DNA from: Brenneria izbisi
GTDB lineage: Bacteria > Pseudomonadota > Gammaproteobacteria > Enterobacterales > Enterobacteriaceae
Assembly: GCF_025840185.1 (NCBI RefSeq)
Contig: NZ_JAMPJU010000002.1
Location: forward strand, 257,536 to 321,535
Length of the DNA stretch: 64,000 nucleotides
Reading direction: 5' to 3'
Program-made: the position numbers and the translations under genes
The notes under the pieces: model-generated
Databases searched by the model: none
Told to the model about the DNA's origin: nothing
The model's input: the letters and a program-made list of their open reading frames with translations, nothing else
Part shown: one piece after another, positions 1 to 10,560 of the stretch
Position numbering within the stretch: position 1 is the stretch's first letter
Layout: the number at the start of each line of letters is the position of its first letter

Positions 1-591
1 AAATCTATCTATATCAACAGGTGGATATATTGTATCCGCATCCCGTCCATATACTTTTTTTATTCTACGCGCAATAAAATTAGAATTAGCAATGAAATGG
101 TCTACTCCATGTGCAGTACGGTAATCCCAGATTCTGATTTTATGCAATAGTAATCGTGCTAATTTCCCTTTTATTCCTTTATCTAGCCCTGTTTCTCTTA
201 AGTATTGATGCTGTAAATCCCAAGCATAACGAATTGGAGAGTGAATATAGCTAATATGTAACTGATCTGGTCCTGTCAAGACTCCCTTAGCGACAGCATG
301 ACTACTAGAAATAATAATATCATGTTGTGAAACATCAAGCTGTTCAATAGCTAATGGCATTAGAGGTAAATATTTTTGATAATGCGCTTTAGCACCAGGC
401 AGACGTTGAATAAAAGTTGTTATTGCCCTTTTGTCATGGAATAAACCTCTTGCATCATCAGAAAGATAGTCTACTACTGCGTAAAGCTCTGACTCTGGAT
501 ATATATTCAATAAATCTTTTATAACTCTCTCAGCACCTGCATAAGTTACCAGCCAATCAGCAACAATACCGATATTAACGTTTTTCACCAT
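1..591 (-). CDS. GT4-family glycosyltransferase, C-terminus cut by the window edge
   Basis: The reading frame opens with ATG at 591 and runs 197 codons without a stop to base 1, so only the N-terminal (acceptor-side) half is present. The start reads MVKNVNIGIVADWLVTYAGA, and later blocks include SSSHAVAKGV, SYIHSPIRYAWDLQHQYLRE and GVDHFIANSNFIARRI. These are typical of a highly conserved GT4 (GT-B fold) group often found beside manB/manC in capsule and O-antigen clusters and commonly annotated as mannosyltransferases. The nucleotide-sugar-binding half lies outside the window. It probably adds a sugar, perhaps mannose from GDP-mannose, to the lipid-linked repeat unit on the cytoplasmic face of the inner membrane. 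It lies about 105 bp downstream of wcaJ in the same direction. Family is secure; donor and acceptor are inferred. Confidence 0.85.
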   Translation of the reverse strand, partial: MVKNVNIGIVADWLVTYAGAERVIKDLLNIYPESELYAVVDYLSDDARGLFHDKRAITTFIQRLPGAKAHYQKYLPLMPLAIEQLDVSQHDIIISSSHAVAKGVLTGPDQLHISYIHSPIRYAWDLQHQYLRETGLDKGIKGKLARLLLHKIRIWDYRTAHGVDHFIANSNFIARRIKKVYGRDADTIYPPVDIDRF

Positions 592-696
592 GATATTCTC
601 TTGGACGACACCTGTTATTAATTTAAGTATAAAATCATAAACACTAATAATCAACAATCTAAAATATTGATAATATATTTATAAGGCTTATAATAC

Positions 697-2094
697 TTAA
701 TAAGCAGTTTCGCTCACAAAGCCTTTAAAAACAGTTAAAAAAATTATTTTAATATCAAACCAAATACTCCACTCTCTAATATATTCAAGATCATATTCAA
801 CTCTTTTTTGCATTTTTTCCAGTGTATCTGTTTCTCCGCGCCAACCATTAATCTGAGCCCAACCAGTAATTCCCGGTTTCATTTTGTGACGCAACATATA
901 CCCTTCAATCAAATCTCTATACTGCTCATTATGTGCAACAGCATGTGGTCGAGGCCCAACAATTGACATATGACCAAATAACACATTAAAGAATTGAGGT
1001 AGCTCATCAAGAGAAGTGCGCCGTAGAAAGCGGCCAACACGAGTAATGCGCACATCATTTTTCGTAGCCTGTTTAACAAACCCATCATTCTCCATCACCG
1101 TCATAGAACGAAACTTCCAGACTTGGATTGGTTTCCCATCCATTCCATAACGTGTTTGTCGAAAAATCACGGGTCCAGGAGAACTAAACTTTATAACACA
1201 GCTAATCAAAAGTAATAATGGTGAAATCAAGATAAGTATAAGAGTGGAAAAAACTATATCTTCTAAACGCTTAAAGAGCATATTAATACCACTCATAGGC
1301 GTATCAAATAAAGGCACGACTGGGACACCGTTAACTTCTTCGGTACGAGATTGAAGAATATTAAATGTAAAAACATCTGGAATTAGCATTACCGAGCAGG
1401 TTGTATTTGTAAGATTTTTTACTACATATTTTATCTTTTCTTCATCCCCCATACTCATAGCAATGTATATACGATCTAATTTCCCCTGACGGGCATCATC
1501 AATCAAGTCATTAAAATTTCCGACATAGCGAATTCCACTATCTATTGATAAGGGACGATCATCGTAGACCCCCTCAACAACGAATCCTAGCCAAGGCTCC
1601 TCGTTAAAACTACGAGCCAAATTTAACCCTGCAGGCAAGGATCCTACTATAGCAACTTTTCTGGGGTTATACCCCATTCGTCTGAGGACACCGGCACTGA
1701 ATCGGATAGCCAATCGACAAAGGATTATTCCAACACATACCACTATATACCACTGAATAAAAAGGGTAAAACTAACTTTTAAAGTTGGTAAAAATGAAAC
1801 AATCCCTGCAGTAAAGACTATACTCAATGTCCAATTTCGAAAAATAAGATTAAACTCTGTTGAGAGTTTAACTCCTCGCCAAGATCTATAAAAATCCGTT
1901 ATTCCACCAATCATTTGAAAAACAACCAGAGAAACCAATGCTACTAGCATATAATTATAAATAAATTGCTGTTCATTAATCAGGCATAAAAAATACAGGC
2001 CTGAAAACATAATAAAAATATCTGAAAAACGCTGCGCTATAGAAATCAACGATGCGTTAGTTTTAGAGCGAACCCTATTATTTCGAGGTGTCAT
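697..2094 (-). CDS. wcaJ: Undecaprenyl-phosphate glucose phosphotransferase (WcaJ/polyprenyl glycosylphosphotransferase family)
   Basis: This 465-residue integral membrane enzyme should move glucose-1-phosphate (or a related hexose-1-phosphate) from UDP-sugar to undecaprenyl phosphate, priming exopolysaccharide synthesis. Several hydrophobic segments fill residues 15-120. A Rossmann-like middle domain follows (KVAIVGSLPAG near 147). The C-terminal catalytic domain begins with a re-entrant membrane helix near 285-305, then KFRSMTV, LRRTSLDELPQF, SIVGPRPHA and KPGITGWAQINGWRG. The length equals E. coli WcaJ (464 residues). The gene is separated by 90 bp from manB upstream and lies near the distal end of the operon, as wcaJ does in the colanic acid cluster. 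A second, WecA-type initiating enzyme is encoded at the other end of the cluster. The sugar preference (glucose or galactose) cannot be read from the sequence. Confidence 0.9.
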   Translation of the reverse strand: MTPRNNRVRSKTNASLISIAQRFSDIFIMFSGLYFLCLINEQQFIYNYMLVALVSLVVFQMIGGITDFYRSWRGVKLSTEFNLIFRNWTLSIVFTAGIVSFLPTLKVSFTLFIQWYIVVCVGIILCRLAIRFSAGVLRRMGYNPRKVAIVGSLPAGLNLARSFNEEPWLGFVVEGVYDDRPLSIDSGIRYVGNFNDLIDDARQGKLDRIYIAMSMGDEEKIKYVVKNLTNTTCSVMLIPDVFTFNILQSRTEEVNGVPVVPLFDTPMSGINMLFKRLEDIVFSTLILILISPLLLLISCVIKFSSPGPVIFRQTRYGMDGKPIQVWKFRSMTVMENDGFVKQATKNDVRITRVGRFLRRTSLDELPQFFNVLFGHMSIVGPRPHAVAHNEQYRDLIEGYMLRHKMKPGITGWAQINGWRGETDTLEKMQKRVEYDLEYIREWSIWFDIKIIFLTVFKGFVSETAY

Positions 2095-2184
2095 AGCTAA
2101 ACCATCTATGTAGTATTAGGCCGTTGAGTATACGAGACATTATAAATGTTAGATAAATTGCGCAGTAAATACTGCGCAATTCTT

Positions 2185-3558
2185 TTATTGATTTAACAAC
2201 TTTAATATTTCTTTAGTTTTTTCTTGCATCAAAACTATATTATTTCTCGATTCAACATTCAAGCGAACTACTGGCTCAGTATTTGAGCTACGAAGATTAA
2301 AGCGCCATTCGGGATACTCAATACTAATTCCATCTGTATAATCGATAAATAAAGCATCTTCTTGGTATGCAGATAATACCCTTGCAATCGCCTCATTAGG
2401 ATTGTCTAGCACGCTATTTATTTCCCCTGAGGACGGATAAATCTCAACACGGTCATTGACTAGTTCTCCCAAAGACTTACCTTTAATGCAAAGTAACTCG
2501 GCAACAAGCAGCCAGGGAATCATACCACTATCACAGTAAGCAAAATCCCGAAAATAGTGATGAGCGCTCATTTCACCACCATAAATAGCATCTTCCTTAC
2601 GCATTCTTTCCTTGATAAATGCATGCCCGGTTTTAGACATAATTGGGATACCACCCGAATGTGTGACAATATCAACCGTATTCCAACTCAAACGAGGATC
2701 ATGAATAATCTTAGAACCGGGATACTTCTCAAGGAAAGCTTCCGCTAATAGACCAACAATGTAATATCCTTCGATGAAGCTTCCTTTTTCATCAAATAAA
2801 AAACAGCGATCGAAATCGCCATCAAATGCGATCCCCATATCTGCTTTATGAGCAATTACAGCATCCGTAGTATCTTGACGACATTCCGGTAGTAAAGGAT
2901 TAGGTATTCCATTAGGGAAATTTCCATCAGGATTATGATGCACTTTTATCAGTTCAATAGGTACACCGGCACTTAACATGCGTTGCTCTATTTCATCGAT
3001 TACATGTCCACCTGCGCCATTACCAGAATTTATAACTAATCTAAGTGGCCGATTAAAATTATTGATATCGATAAAACTCATTAGTTTATCTACATAAGGC
3101 TCAATCACAGAAACTTTCTTATAAGTCCCTCGTATTTCAGTATTTGTAACCGGAGGAAATTTATTTTTCTCAGCTAAACACTGGATATCTCTCAATCCTG
3201 TATCGCCACTAATTGGTTTAGATTCCTCTCGAACAAGTTTCATTCCGTTATAATCCATAGGATTATGGCTAGCAGTTACCTCAATCCCACCATCAACTTG
3301 CAGGTAAGAAGTAGCAAAATAGATTTCTTCTGTACCAGATAATCCAATATCAAGTACATCTGTACCTGCATCTTGTAAGCCCTTTGCTAATGATAACTTA
3401 AGTGATTCACTTGTCAGACGAACATCGCTCCCCAAAACCATTTTTTTAGGTTTAAGGTATTCGCCATATGCACGACCAATTCGATAAGCGATATCATCAT
3501 TTAACTCTTCACTAAGTCTGCCGCGAATATCATAAGCTTTAAAACAAGTTAATTTCAC
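2185..3558 (-). CDS. manB: Phosphomannomutase (CpsG/ManB)
   Basis: This cytoplasmic alpha-D-phosphohexomutase interconverts mannose-6-phosphate and mannose-1-phosphate, the step before GDP-mannose. The 457 residues match E. coli CpsG (456) closely from end to end. Visible motifs are the start [12 protein letters not shown], the phosphoserine loop [11 protein letters not shown] near residue 98, the metal-binding loop DGDFDRC near 246, the sugar-binding loop [10 protein letters not shown] near 328 and the phosphate-binding site [12 protein letters not shown] near 426. The ATG at 3558 gives the standard N-terminus. The gene lies 22 bp downstream of manC, so the two are almost certainly cotranscribed and translated together to supply GDP-mannose for the polysaccharide made by the surrounding cluster. 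Codon and base composition are AT-richer than the housekeeping genes further right. Confidence 0.96.
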   Translation of the reverse strand: MKLTCFKAYDIRGRLSEELNDDIAYRIGRAYGEYLKPKKMVLGSDVRLTSESLKLSLAKGLQDAGTDVLDIGLSGTEEIYFATSYLQVDGGIEVTASHNPMDYNGMKLVREESKPISGDTGLRDIQCLAEKNKFPPVTNTEIRGTYKKVSVIEPYVDKLMSFIDINNFNRPLRLVINSGNGAGGHVIDEIEQRMLSAGVPIELIKVHHNPDGNFPNGIPNPLLPECRQDTTDAVIAHKADMGIAFDGDFDRCFLFDEKGSFIEGYYIVGLLAEAFLEKYPGSKIIHDPRLSWNTVDIVTHSGGIPIMSKTGHAFIKERMRKEDAIYGGEMSAHHYFRDFAYCDSGMIPWLLVAELLCIKGKSLGELVNDRVEIYPSSGEINSVLDNPNEAIARVLSAYQEDALFIDYTDGISIEYPEWRFNLRSSNTEPVVRLNVESRNNIVLMQEKTKEILKLLNQ

Positions 3559-3580
3559 AGATATATCCTATTCGATAAAA

Positions 3581-5002
3581 TTAAACACGACCATAATGAT
3601 CTTTGATACGAATAATATCATCCTCACCAAGATAAGAACCCGACTGAATCTCAAGTAGTTCCAAAGGAATTTTTCCTGGATTCTCCAGCATATGTGACAT
3701 ACCTATTGGAATAAATGTCGATTGATTTTCTGTGAGTAGGTAAGTTTTTTCATCTAATATAACTTGAGCTGTACCTGACAAAACAACCCAATGCTCAGCA
3801 CGATGATGATGCATCTGCAAAGAAAATTTCCCACCAGGCTTTACAGTAATGTGATTAACATTATAGTGAGGTGTATTGACAACAGTATCGCTACGTCCCC
3901 ATGGTCGGTAAGATTCACGGTGACACTTGTATTCACTTCGTTTATTTTTTTTCAAAAACTCGACGACAGACTTCACATCCTGTACATGGGACTTATCAAT
4001 AACAAGAACAGCATCTTTGGTATTCACTATTACTAGATTTTTTACACCAATAGCAGCAATAAGTTTCTCATCTGTATTGATATAACTGTTATTGACATTA
4101 AGTAAAAAGACGTCACCATTAACGGCATTACCATCCTGATCTTTATCCGATACTTCCCAAAGAGCAGACCATGATCCAACATCATTCCATCCAGCATCTA
4201 GAGGAACAACCATCGTATTGCAGGTCTTCTCCATTACTGCATAATCTATAGACTCACTGGGACACATTTTAAAACATTCTTTATTAACACGAATAAAATC
4301 TTGTTGTTCATCTTTTATTGGCTGCTCAATAGATCTCTGACAGGCTTCAAAAATATCAGGTCGATATGTATTTAGCTCAGATAAAAAACTCTTTGCTCTA
4401 AATAAAAACATACCGCTATTCCAATAATACTCTCCACTTTCAACATATTGCCGAGCAGTTGATAAATTGGGTTTTTCTACAAAGCGTTGCACACGAAATG
4501 CAGATGAATTTCCATTTTCTTCTTGAATTCCTCTTTGAATATACCCATAACCAGTCTCGGGACTTGTTGGCACAATGCCAAATGTTACTAATTTTCCTTG
4601 TTCAGCAAAGGGAATTGATGATTGAATTGCCTGATGAAATATAGAAATATCTTCGATAACATGGTCAGCGGCTAATACCAATAATAAAGGATCATCATCA
4701 TTTGATGTTGCATTCAATGCAGCTAATGCAACTGCTGGGGCTGTATTGCGTCCTACTGGCTCAAGAATAATATTATTGGAAAGATGTCCAATTTGACGTA
4801 GCTGTTCAGCTACAATAAAACGATGCTCTTCATTGCAGATGATTAATGGGTTCAAAATATCCAGTCCATTGAGACGTAAGATCGTGTCTTGTAACATGGA
4901 CCGCTCACTACTCAATCTCAAAAATTGTTTAGGATATAACTCACGTGACATAGGCCATAATCGACTACCGGTACCGCCAGCCATGATTACAGGAAGTATC
5001 AT
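3581..5002 (-). CDS. manC: Mannose-1-phosphate guanylyltransferase, bifunctional type with PMI domain (CpsB/ManC)
   Basis: It makes GDP-mannose from GTP and mannose-1-phosphate. The N-terminal nucleotidyltransferase domain carries the signature [19 protein letters not shown], with FVEKPN near residue 173. A C-terminal cupin-type phosphomannose isomerase domain (about 350-473) carries [17 protein letters not shown], so the protein is probably bifunctional like E. coli CpsB. I start at ATG 5002, giving [10 protein letters not shown] and 473 residues, because GAGGG stands a few bases upstream. A longer reading would need a TTG at 5014 that overlaps this Shine-Dalgarno. manB follows after 22 bp. 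Family length and motifs are complete, so the assignment is secure; whether the isomerase half is active is inferred. Confidence 0.96.
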   Translation of the reverse strand: MILPVIMAGGTGSRLWPMSRELYPKQFLRLSSERSMLQDTILRLNGLDILNPLIICNEEHRFIVAEQLRQIGHLSNNIILEPVGRNTAPAVALAALNATSNDDDPLLLVLAADHVIEDISIFHQAIQSSIPFAEQGKLVTFGIVPTSPETGYGYIQRGIQEENGNSSAFRVQRFVEKPNLSTARQYVESGEYYWNSGMFLFRAKSFLSELNTYRPDIFEACQRSIEQPIKDEQQDFIRVNKECFKMCPSESIDYAVMEKTCNTMVVPLDAGWNDVGSWSALWEVSDKDQDGNAVNGDVFLLNVNNSYINTDEKLIAAIGVKNLVIVNTKDAVLVIDKSHVQDVKSVVEFLKKNKRSEYKCHRESYRPWGRSDTVVNTPHYNVNHITVKPGGKFSLQMHHHRAEHWVVLSGTAQVILDEKTYLLTENQSTFIPIGMSHMLENPGKIPLELLEIQSGSYLGEDDIIRIKDHYGRV

Positions 5003-5073
5003 AATTACCCTCAATATATAATAACAATCACATTGAACATATTATTCCCATTAATGGGGATAACATTCCAAAA

Positions 5074-6135
5074 TCAACTCTCATATTTTTTTGGTAGTAA
5101 TGTATTTAATTTTTCAGCAGAACTCATCCAAGAAAACCGAAGAATATTATTACAACCTAATATCTTTAGTGTATTCCTCAAATCATCATCATTATTAGCC
5201 ATATTTAGAGCTGAGATTATATCTTCCTTAGAATCTGGTTCAAAATAAAGAACACTATCACCTAAAACTTCCGGTAATGAAGCGCGATTTGAAGATATAA
5301 CGGGACATCCACATGCTTGTGCCTCAAGAGGAGGAATTCCAAACCCTTCATAAAAAGAAGGGAAAACAAAAAACTTAGCATTTTTATATAAGTTAACTAA
5401 CGTCGTATCATCCACACGACCTAGAAACTCTATACGTTCATCGCCATCACCGCCTGTTAGAATCTTAGCAAAATTACCCGAATTACTGCCTATTATTTTT
5501 AGTTTCAGATTTAAATTAGCACTCAAAAAAGACTCAATTAAGCCATGAAAATTTTTATGATAGTTCGGTGATGATACAGTGAGCGCATACTCTTCGGTCA
5601 ATAAATTAGACTGCACAGATTTTTCTTGGTTAAATAAATTACTTACTGCATTATTTATAACATGAATTTTGTTAGGATCACATTTATAATAAGACGAAAT
5701 CTCTTTCTTTGAAAATTCACTAACAGTGATTAAATCTCTACTATTTTTAATCATTATTGGTGATAGAATACGATAGAAGAGTCTAAATGAAAAAGAAAAA
5801 CTCTCAGGATATCTAACATAGGTTATATCATGATGTGTTGCTATTTGATTTTTGTAAAAGGCTGGCGCTGTATTACATAAATTTATAAGAAGAGGTTTCC
5901 CCTTCCTTTTCAGATATAAAGGTAAAGAAATTTGTTCCCAAAGATGACCTTTCAAACCGGGAACAACTTCAATATTAAAACCTTTATTATATTTACGTTT
6001 ATTTAAAAAGTCATTCTCTGGGACCAAAAAAATAAGGTCATCCCTAAGTTCAACCAGCTGGGAACTTATCTCTTCAGCAAAACGTTGCACCCCAGTGACA
6101 TGTTGCGTCATAAAACGACCATTAATATATATCAC
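5074..6135 (-). CDS. GT4-family glycosyltransferase (mannosyltransferase-like), GTG start
   Basis: A 353-residue GT-B fold transferase. The N-terminus reads (V)[19 protein letters not shown], a hallmark of the GT4 group that includes O-antigen mannosyltransferases. The donor-binding half has [17 protein letters not shown] near residue 187, [15 protein letters not shown] near 235 and the EX7E-like block [19 protein letters not shown] near 259. The start is GTG at 6135, supported by GGAAGG about 8 bases upstream and by family alignment from the first residues. An internal ATG at 6111 would remove the conserved first strand. It sits between the acetyltransferase and manC in the operon. Its role is one sugar transfer in repeat-unit assembly at the inner membrane; the donor, perhaps GDP-mannose supplied next door, is inferred. 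Confidence 0.88.
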   Translation of the reverse strand: MIYINGRFMTQHVTGVQRFAEEISSQLVELRDDLIFLVPENDFLNKRKYNKGFNIEVVPGLKGHLWEQISLPLYLKRKGKPLLINLCNTAPAFYKNQIATHHDITYVRYPESFSFSFRLFYRILSPIMIKNSRDLITVSEFSKKEISSYYKCDPNKIHVINNAVSNLFNQEKSVQSNLLTEEYALTVSSPNYHKNFHGLIESFLSANLNLKLKIIGSNSGNFAKILTGGDGDERIEFLGRVDDTTLVNLYKNAKFFVFPSFYEGFGIPPLEAQACGCPVISSNRASLPEVLGDSVLYFEPDSKEDIISALNMANNDDDLRNTLKILGCNNILRFSWMSSAEKLNTLLPKKYES

Positions 6136-6261
6136 TATAAAAACCTTCCCATGTTATCCATTATAATTAACAACAAATAATAATAAACATCTAAAGTATA
6201 TTTATCATAATTAGCAGATTAATCTTCTAATAACGCTTATATAACAAAGATAAATCTTATA

Positions 6262-6681
6262 TTATTTTTCTATAATTCTTGCCGGATTTCCTATTACAAC
6301 ACTATTAGCCGGAATATCTTTTATCACTAGAGTCGAAGCGCCAATAATTACATTATCTCCAATTTTCACATTTCCAACAATAACGCTATTAGCATAAATA
6401 GTGACATTATTCCCGATTATAGGATAACTTAGGCCATCTTTAAACTTAGAGCCTATTGTGACCCCCTGATAAACACGACAATCATATCCGAGGACAACGC
6501 CTTTCCCGATAACGATACCAAATGGATGAGGTAATGTAGTTCTACACTTACATAACGTTCTTAAACCTATAGTCAGTTCATTATATAATGCAATTCGTCC
6601 ATCATTAAAATAAACCATACAGTAAATGATTTTAAAAAACTTCACAAACAATAAATAAACCCCTCTTATTAAATTGCGCAT
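6262..6681 (-). CDS. Left-handed beta-helix (hexapeptide) acyltransferase, serine-acetyltransferase-like
   Basis: A 139-residue protein whose C-terminal two-thirds is a hexapeptide-repeat helix. Imperfect [LIV]-G-x4 turns run from about residue 60 (GIVIGKGVVLGYDCRVYQG) to the end (IPANSVVIGNPARII). The block HPFGIVIG carries the catalytic-type histidine of the CysE/WcaB-like family. Proteins of this size inside EPS clusters usually O-acetylate a repeat-unit sugar using acetyl-CoA. I start at ATG 6681 because AGGAGG lies 5 bases upstream. An ATG at 6699 overlaps the stop of the preceding hydrolase gene (ATGA) and would add six residues, MIIGGK. The near-overlap implies translational coupling with that hydrolase. 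The acceptor sugar is unknown. Confidence 0.85.
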   Translation of the reverse strand: MRNLIRGVYLLFVKFFKIIYCMVYFNDGRIALYNELTIGLRTLCKCRTTLPHPFGIVIGKGVVLGYDCRVYQGVTIGSKFKDGLSYPIIGNNVTIYANSVIVGNVKIGDNVIIGASTLVIKDIPANSVVIGNPARIIEK

Positions 6682-6695
6682 TTTTCCTCCTATTA

Positions 6696-7889
6696 TCATT
6701 CACCATTACCAATTGATCGTACATTATCGGGGGTATTTACTTTTTGGTACCATTCATCAAATGAATAATTCTTACCCATATTCCACTTAATTTTTATTAA
6801 TTCATTATTATCATTAATGCCGATGTGATATTCTTTATCAGAAGTGTCTTTAACAATTACGTTTTTATTTTTTATTAACGATAATAGCTTTTTTAATAGT
6901 ATCGCAGATTCTTTCGGTTCAGCATGTTGAGTAAATAAACCAAACCAATGCTCTCTGTTAAATAAATCATTCCCATCATCAATCAGATCATACCACCAAA
7001 TCCCTTTAATAAAGTCTCTTGACTTTACCAATAGAGTATATTTTATGACATCTTGAGCAGCCTGACTTTGTTTAACGCCTCCAGCTAATACACTGGTTGG
7101 ATAGCCCATCTCTGTAATATATAAGTTTACATTTTTTCCTGTGATAGATTTTATTTTACTCTCAAAATCATCAATATATTTAATGTTATTTTCTGGATTA
7201 TGAAAACTTCTATTTGGATGATTAAATGAATAAGGATGGATGGATATCCCATCTACGTACTCAAGTAATCCTTTCTTTATAAGTTCAAGTATCCAGTCAA
7301 CCTCCGCAGGTTTCAATGGATTTATAGAACCTGTCATTAAGATAGCATCAGGATCATTTTTTCTTATTTCCTCAGAGGTGCGTTTAACTAAATACATAAA
7401 AATATCATTAGATGGGATTGATCTTTTTTTTTCTACATCCACACCTGTACCCAGAAGCCATTCATTCCAGATTTCATAATATTTTATTTTGCCTTTATAT
7501 TTTTTAGAAACCCATGAAACATATTTCAAGAATTCATCTACCTCTTTTTGGTTTCTTGGATATCCGTTACTTGTATAAAATTTGTTACCATACCCTAATA
7601 CAAACAGGACATTAATTTTTTCCCTTCCATTGGAAAATATACTATCTAATCCTGCAATTTTTTCAGAAATAGATAGATTTCCCTTCTCCCTCTCAACAGC
7701 ATTCCATGAAAAACCATCACGAAATGAAGAAAAGCCATAATTTTCCATTAGCTTGATATATTTTTCTGGATTTTCTGGATAGTTAGCAATGTGAGTACCA
7801 ACTCCAATTTCAAATTCGGTGGCGTTGGCAATCATAGGGTTAATTATTAATGTGGATAAATAAAAAAAAATAACAGATAAATAGCGCAT
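6696..7889 (-). CDS. Secreted clan GH-A glycoside hydrolase (GH39/PslG-like) within the EPS cluster
   Basis: The 397-residue protein begins with a signal peptide (MRYLSVIFFYLSTLIINPMIANA, cleavage likely near residue 23) and should act in the periplasm or outside the cell. The mature part looks like a TIM-barrel clan GH-A enzyme: FRDGFSWNAVEREKG near 56, the acid/base glutamate in YYEIWNEW near 136, SIHPYSF near 215 and the nucleophile glutamate in LYITEMGYP near 256. A similar enzyme, PslG (GH39), lies in the Pseudomonas psl cluster and cuts its own polysaccharide. By analogy this one probably trims, releases or proofreads the polymer made here. It is cotranscribed between a GT4 gene and the acetyltransferase. 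The fold and catalytic motifs are seen; the substrate and the exact GH family are inferred. Confidence 0.82.
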   Translation of the reverse strand: MRYLSVIFFYLSTLIINPMIANATEFEIGVGTHIANYPENPEKYIKLMENYGFSSFRDGFSWNAVEREKGNLSISEKIAGLDSIFSNGREKINVLFVLGYGNKFYTSNGYPRNQKEVDEFLKYVSWVSKKYKGKIKYYEIWNEWLLGTGVDVEKKRSIPSNDIFMYLVKRTSEEIRKNDPDAILMTGSINPLKPAEVDWILELIKKGLLEYVDGISIHPYSFNHPNRSFHNPENNIKYIDDFESKIKSITGKNVNLYITEMGYPTSVLAGGVKQSQAAQDVIKYTLLVKSRDFIKGIWWYDLIDDGNDLFNREHWFGLFTQHAEPKESAILLKKLLSLIKNKNVIVKDTSDKEYHIGINDNNELIKIKWNMGKNYSFDEWYQKVNTPDNVRSIGNGE

Positions 7890-8017
7890 TTGCTTTTCAC
7901 CTATAAATTAATAACTTCAAGGATAATATAAACTCGATACAATCCACTTTCTATCAATAATATTTAAAACACACATGACTTTTATTACATTGGTCATCAG
8001 CATTAATAAAATTTCAT

Positions 8018-9076
8018 TTAATATAATGACTCATACTCTCTATATATATCTAATATTTTATTTTTATCAAAATTAACATTTTTTATTTCTTTTATCTTTT
8101 CTAATCCGTCAAAAAGTTCATCAGTTAAAGAGCATATTACGCCGTTAGTGCCATCTATTATTTCATTAATACCACCAGGATAATTATTAGCAAGTACAGG
8201 TGTTCCACAAGCTAAAGACTCTATGACAACATTTGGATAGCCTTCCCATCGTGAACTAGAAATAAAAACATCAGCTTGCTTCATTATTGCGTATGGATTA
8301 TCTGTTGATGGTATGAAAGTTACCTTGTCGGATAACTGCAAATCATTTGTCATCTTTAACAAATCAGATTTATCTTCGCCTGTACCTATAATAGTTAAAT
8401 GGTAATTATCGTTCTTTATATTTGAGAATGAAGTTAAAAGTAAATCATACCCCTTCTGATATGTTAAACGTCCGATAGTCAATAAATTTATTTTATCCTT
8501 AGGAAAAGAGAAATCAGCTTGCTGCAAAGACATTTTTTGAATTTTAAGATAATCAAGTGGATTATTAATTTTTACAATTTTGTCTTTTGGTACTTTCATT
8601 TTCAAAACGAGGTCTGACATCATATCATTACTTTGTACTATTATAGAGTCATAATTTTTATAAAAATAACCATATAATAGTCTAGCAATAGAATTTCTCT
8701 CATATAGACTAGGTAAATTTGATTCTCGTGCTATTTTTTTTACTTTTCTTCCCATTAAAAACAAAAATGGAGAAAGAAAAGCATTCGCAGTGCCATCACT
8801 AATTAGCAAGGTATCTATGTTATTTTCAAAACAGCATTTTCTGATGCCGTATATTATCCTGTGTAAATTATATCTAGCTCTACCTTTCACATTTAAATAA
8901 AAAACAGGAACATTAGAATTTAGCTGTGATATTAAAGAGTTTCTTTCCTCAATATCAGAATATAATAATAGGTGTGGCTTGTATTTAACTCTGTCAATAT
9001 TATTTATCAAATTTAGAATAACTCTTTCCGCACCTGTTCGACCCAAAAAAGGAATAATAAAAAGAACATTTTTCAT
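8018..9076 (-). CDS. GT4-family glycosyltransferase
   Basis: A 352-residue GT-B transferase. The N-terminal domain starts MKNVLFIIPFLGRTGAERV, with the usual glycine-rich acceptor loop. The donor domain has LTIGRLTYQKGYDLLL near residue 200, the helix region IIGTGEDKSDLLKM near 230 and the EX7E motif within SSRWEGYPNVVIESLACGTP near 276. I start at ATG 9076; a TTG at 9088 would add four residues with no better ribosome-binding site. The gene is very AT-rich, like its neighbours wzx and wzy, marking the exchanged serotype-specific segment. It probably adds one sugar of the repeat unit on the cytoplasmic side of the membrane. Donor and linkage cannot be read from sequence. Confidence 0.88.
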   Translation of the reverse strand: MKNVLFIIPFLGRTGAERVILNLINNIDRVKYKPHLLLYSDIEERNSLISQLNSNVPVFYLNVKGRARYNLHRIIYGIRKCCFENNIDTLLISDGTANAFLSPFLFLMGRKVKKIARESNLPSLYERNSIARLLYGYFYKNYDSIIVQSNDMMSDLVLKMKVPKDKIVKINNPLDYLKIQKMSLQQADFSFPKDKINLLTIGRLTYQKGYDLLLTSFSNIKNDNYHLTIIGTGEDKSDLLKMTNDLQLSDKVTFIPSTDNPYAIMKQADVFISSSRWEGYPNVVIESLACGTPVLANNYPGGINEIIDGTNGVICSLTDELFDGLEKIKEIKNVNFDKNKILDIYREYESLY

Positions 9077-9120
9077 ATTTATAACCAAAAAAATAGTTGA
9101 AAACCTTGAGATTGAACTGA

Positions 9121-10410
9121 CTAGTTGCCCGCTTCACCTTTCATCGTTTTAAATACCCCCTTAAGACATGGCATACCAAAAGTGACGATCGAAAAAAACT
9201 GAAAATAAAAACAATCTCTTGTCTTCTTAGAGAATAAATTACTTATCCACGCAGCAACAATTTGACTGATTAATGATGAATATGCTGCACCGATAATTCC
9301 ATACTTAGGTATAAATATAATGTTCAAAATCACATTAATACCAAGTCCATAAAGTGCACGATATACTCTTAAGTATGCTATATTTCTGATAATCAGTATA
9401 TTACTACTTACGGTCCCTAGAGAAGAAATCACATTTGCAATTACAATAATATAAATAACATGAATAGCATCGTAATATCGTTCTCCGAAGAAATAACTAA
9501 TCATCCATGGTGTCAAACAAACCACAAAAGCACCCGAAAAAAAAGTAAAAAAATGAGTCACGTGAAAATATTGCTGTATATTCTTTTTATCACAATTATT
9601 GGCAACCATCGGGAAGAATGATGCAGCAATTGCCATAGGTATAAACATATAAGCATCAGAAATTCGTACTGCAACATTAAATTTGGCGACTTCTTCAACT
9701 CCTAACATTTTTGCTATCATAAACTGATCTATACGCGTATAGATCATAACAATCAATGTTGAAATAAAAATAGGGAATGATTGCTTTAGCAAATTTTTTA
9801 GAATTAAAATATCAAAAAATTTTATTTTTAATAAAATGCCTTCTTTTTTAGAAACTATATATATCAACAAAAATGAGAAAAGATAGTCCAAAAAGAATGA
9901 CAATGCATAGTAGAAAATACCCAATTCATAATAAATAAAGCTTATTTTTATAATTGATGATATTAAAAGTGCTATTATACTAGTTTTAGTTATTACAGAT
10001 GATTTTGATATAGCCTGATAATAAGAATAATAAATAGTTTGAACCTGGAATATTATACTTAATGAAGATATAATAAATACATATTTATATATAGCTTGAT
10101 ATTCACTGTATATTAAAAAAACTGAAAAGCCGGAAATCACTAATAATGATAAAGCAAATCTAAAAAAGATAGATGTGGAAAAGATTTCATTTGTTTTTTT
10201 AGATATTGAAAACTCTTTAATAAGAACGTTATCAAATCCAAAAGATACAACACCAATCAGAAGCGACATTATTGTTTGAGATAGAGAAAACATCCCAAAA
10301 TCATATATAGTGAGTTTTTGGGAAACAAGAGAGAAAAACAAGAAGACAACTGACAATCTTATTATTTTTTCAGCAAGCACCCAACATGTATTTATGACGT
10401 ACTTCTTCAT
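9121..10410 (-). CDS. wzx: Polysaccharide repeat-unit flippase (Wzx, MOP/PST family)
   Basis: A 429-residue, very hydrophobic protein with about 12-14 predicted membrane segments spread over its whole length, typical of Wzx flippases. These move undecaprenyl-linked repeat units across the inner membrane. The N-terminus MKKYVINTCWVLAEKIIRL followed by the glycine-containing segment near DFGMFSLSQTIMSLLIGVVSFGFDNVLIKEF-type sequence (residues about 35-70) is characteristic of the PST group. I start at ATG 10410 because GGGAA lies 7 bases upstream and the family normally begins here. Upstream in-frame codons would add a 43-residue extension unlike the family. It is flanked by glycosyltransferases and followed by wzy upstream in the same operon. 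Base composition is among the lowest in G+C of the window. Confidence 0.9.
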   Translation of the reverse strand: MKKYVINTCWVLAEKIIRLSVVFLFFSLVSQKLTIYDFGMFSLSQTIMSLLIGVVSFGFDNVLIKEFSISKKTNEIFSTSIFFRFALSLLVISGFSVFLIYSEYQAIYKYVFIISSLSIIFQVQTIYYSYYQAISKSSVITKTSIIALLISSIIKISFIYYELGIFYYALSFFLDYLFSFLLIYIVSKKEGILLKIKFFDILILKNLLKQSFPIFISTLIVMIYTRIDQFMIAKMLGVEEVAKFNVAVRISDAYMFIPMAIAASFFPMVANNCDKKNIQQYFHVTHFFTFFSGAFVVCLTPWMISYFFGERYYDAIHVIYIIVIANVISSLGTVSSNILIIRNIAYLRVYRALYGLGINVILNIIFIPKYGIIGAAYSSLISQIVAAWISNLFSKKTRDCFYFQFFSIVTFGMPCLKGVFKTMKGEAGN

Positions 10411-10560
10411 AAAAATATTCCCATGCTGAATATTCAGCATAAAAAACTTCATTCGATACAAGATTGCAATCAATATATTTTTATATACAGTTAAAGCTCT
10501 TAATTTATATATATAAAAACATTCTATAATAAGCCTCAAGGAATATGCATTTATGGCTTG

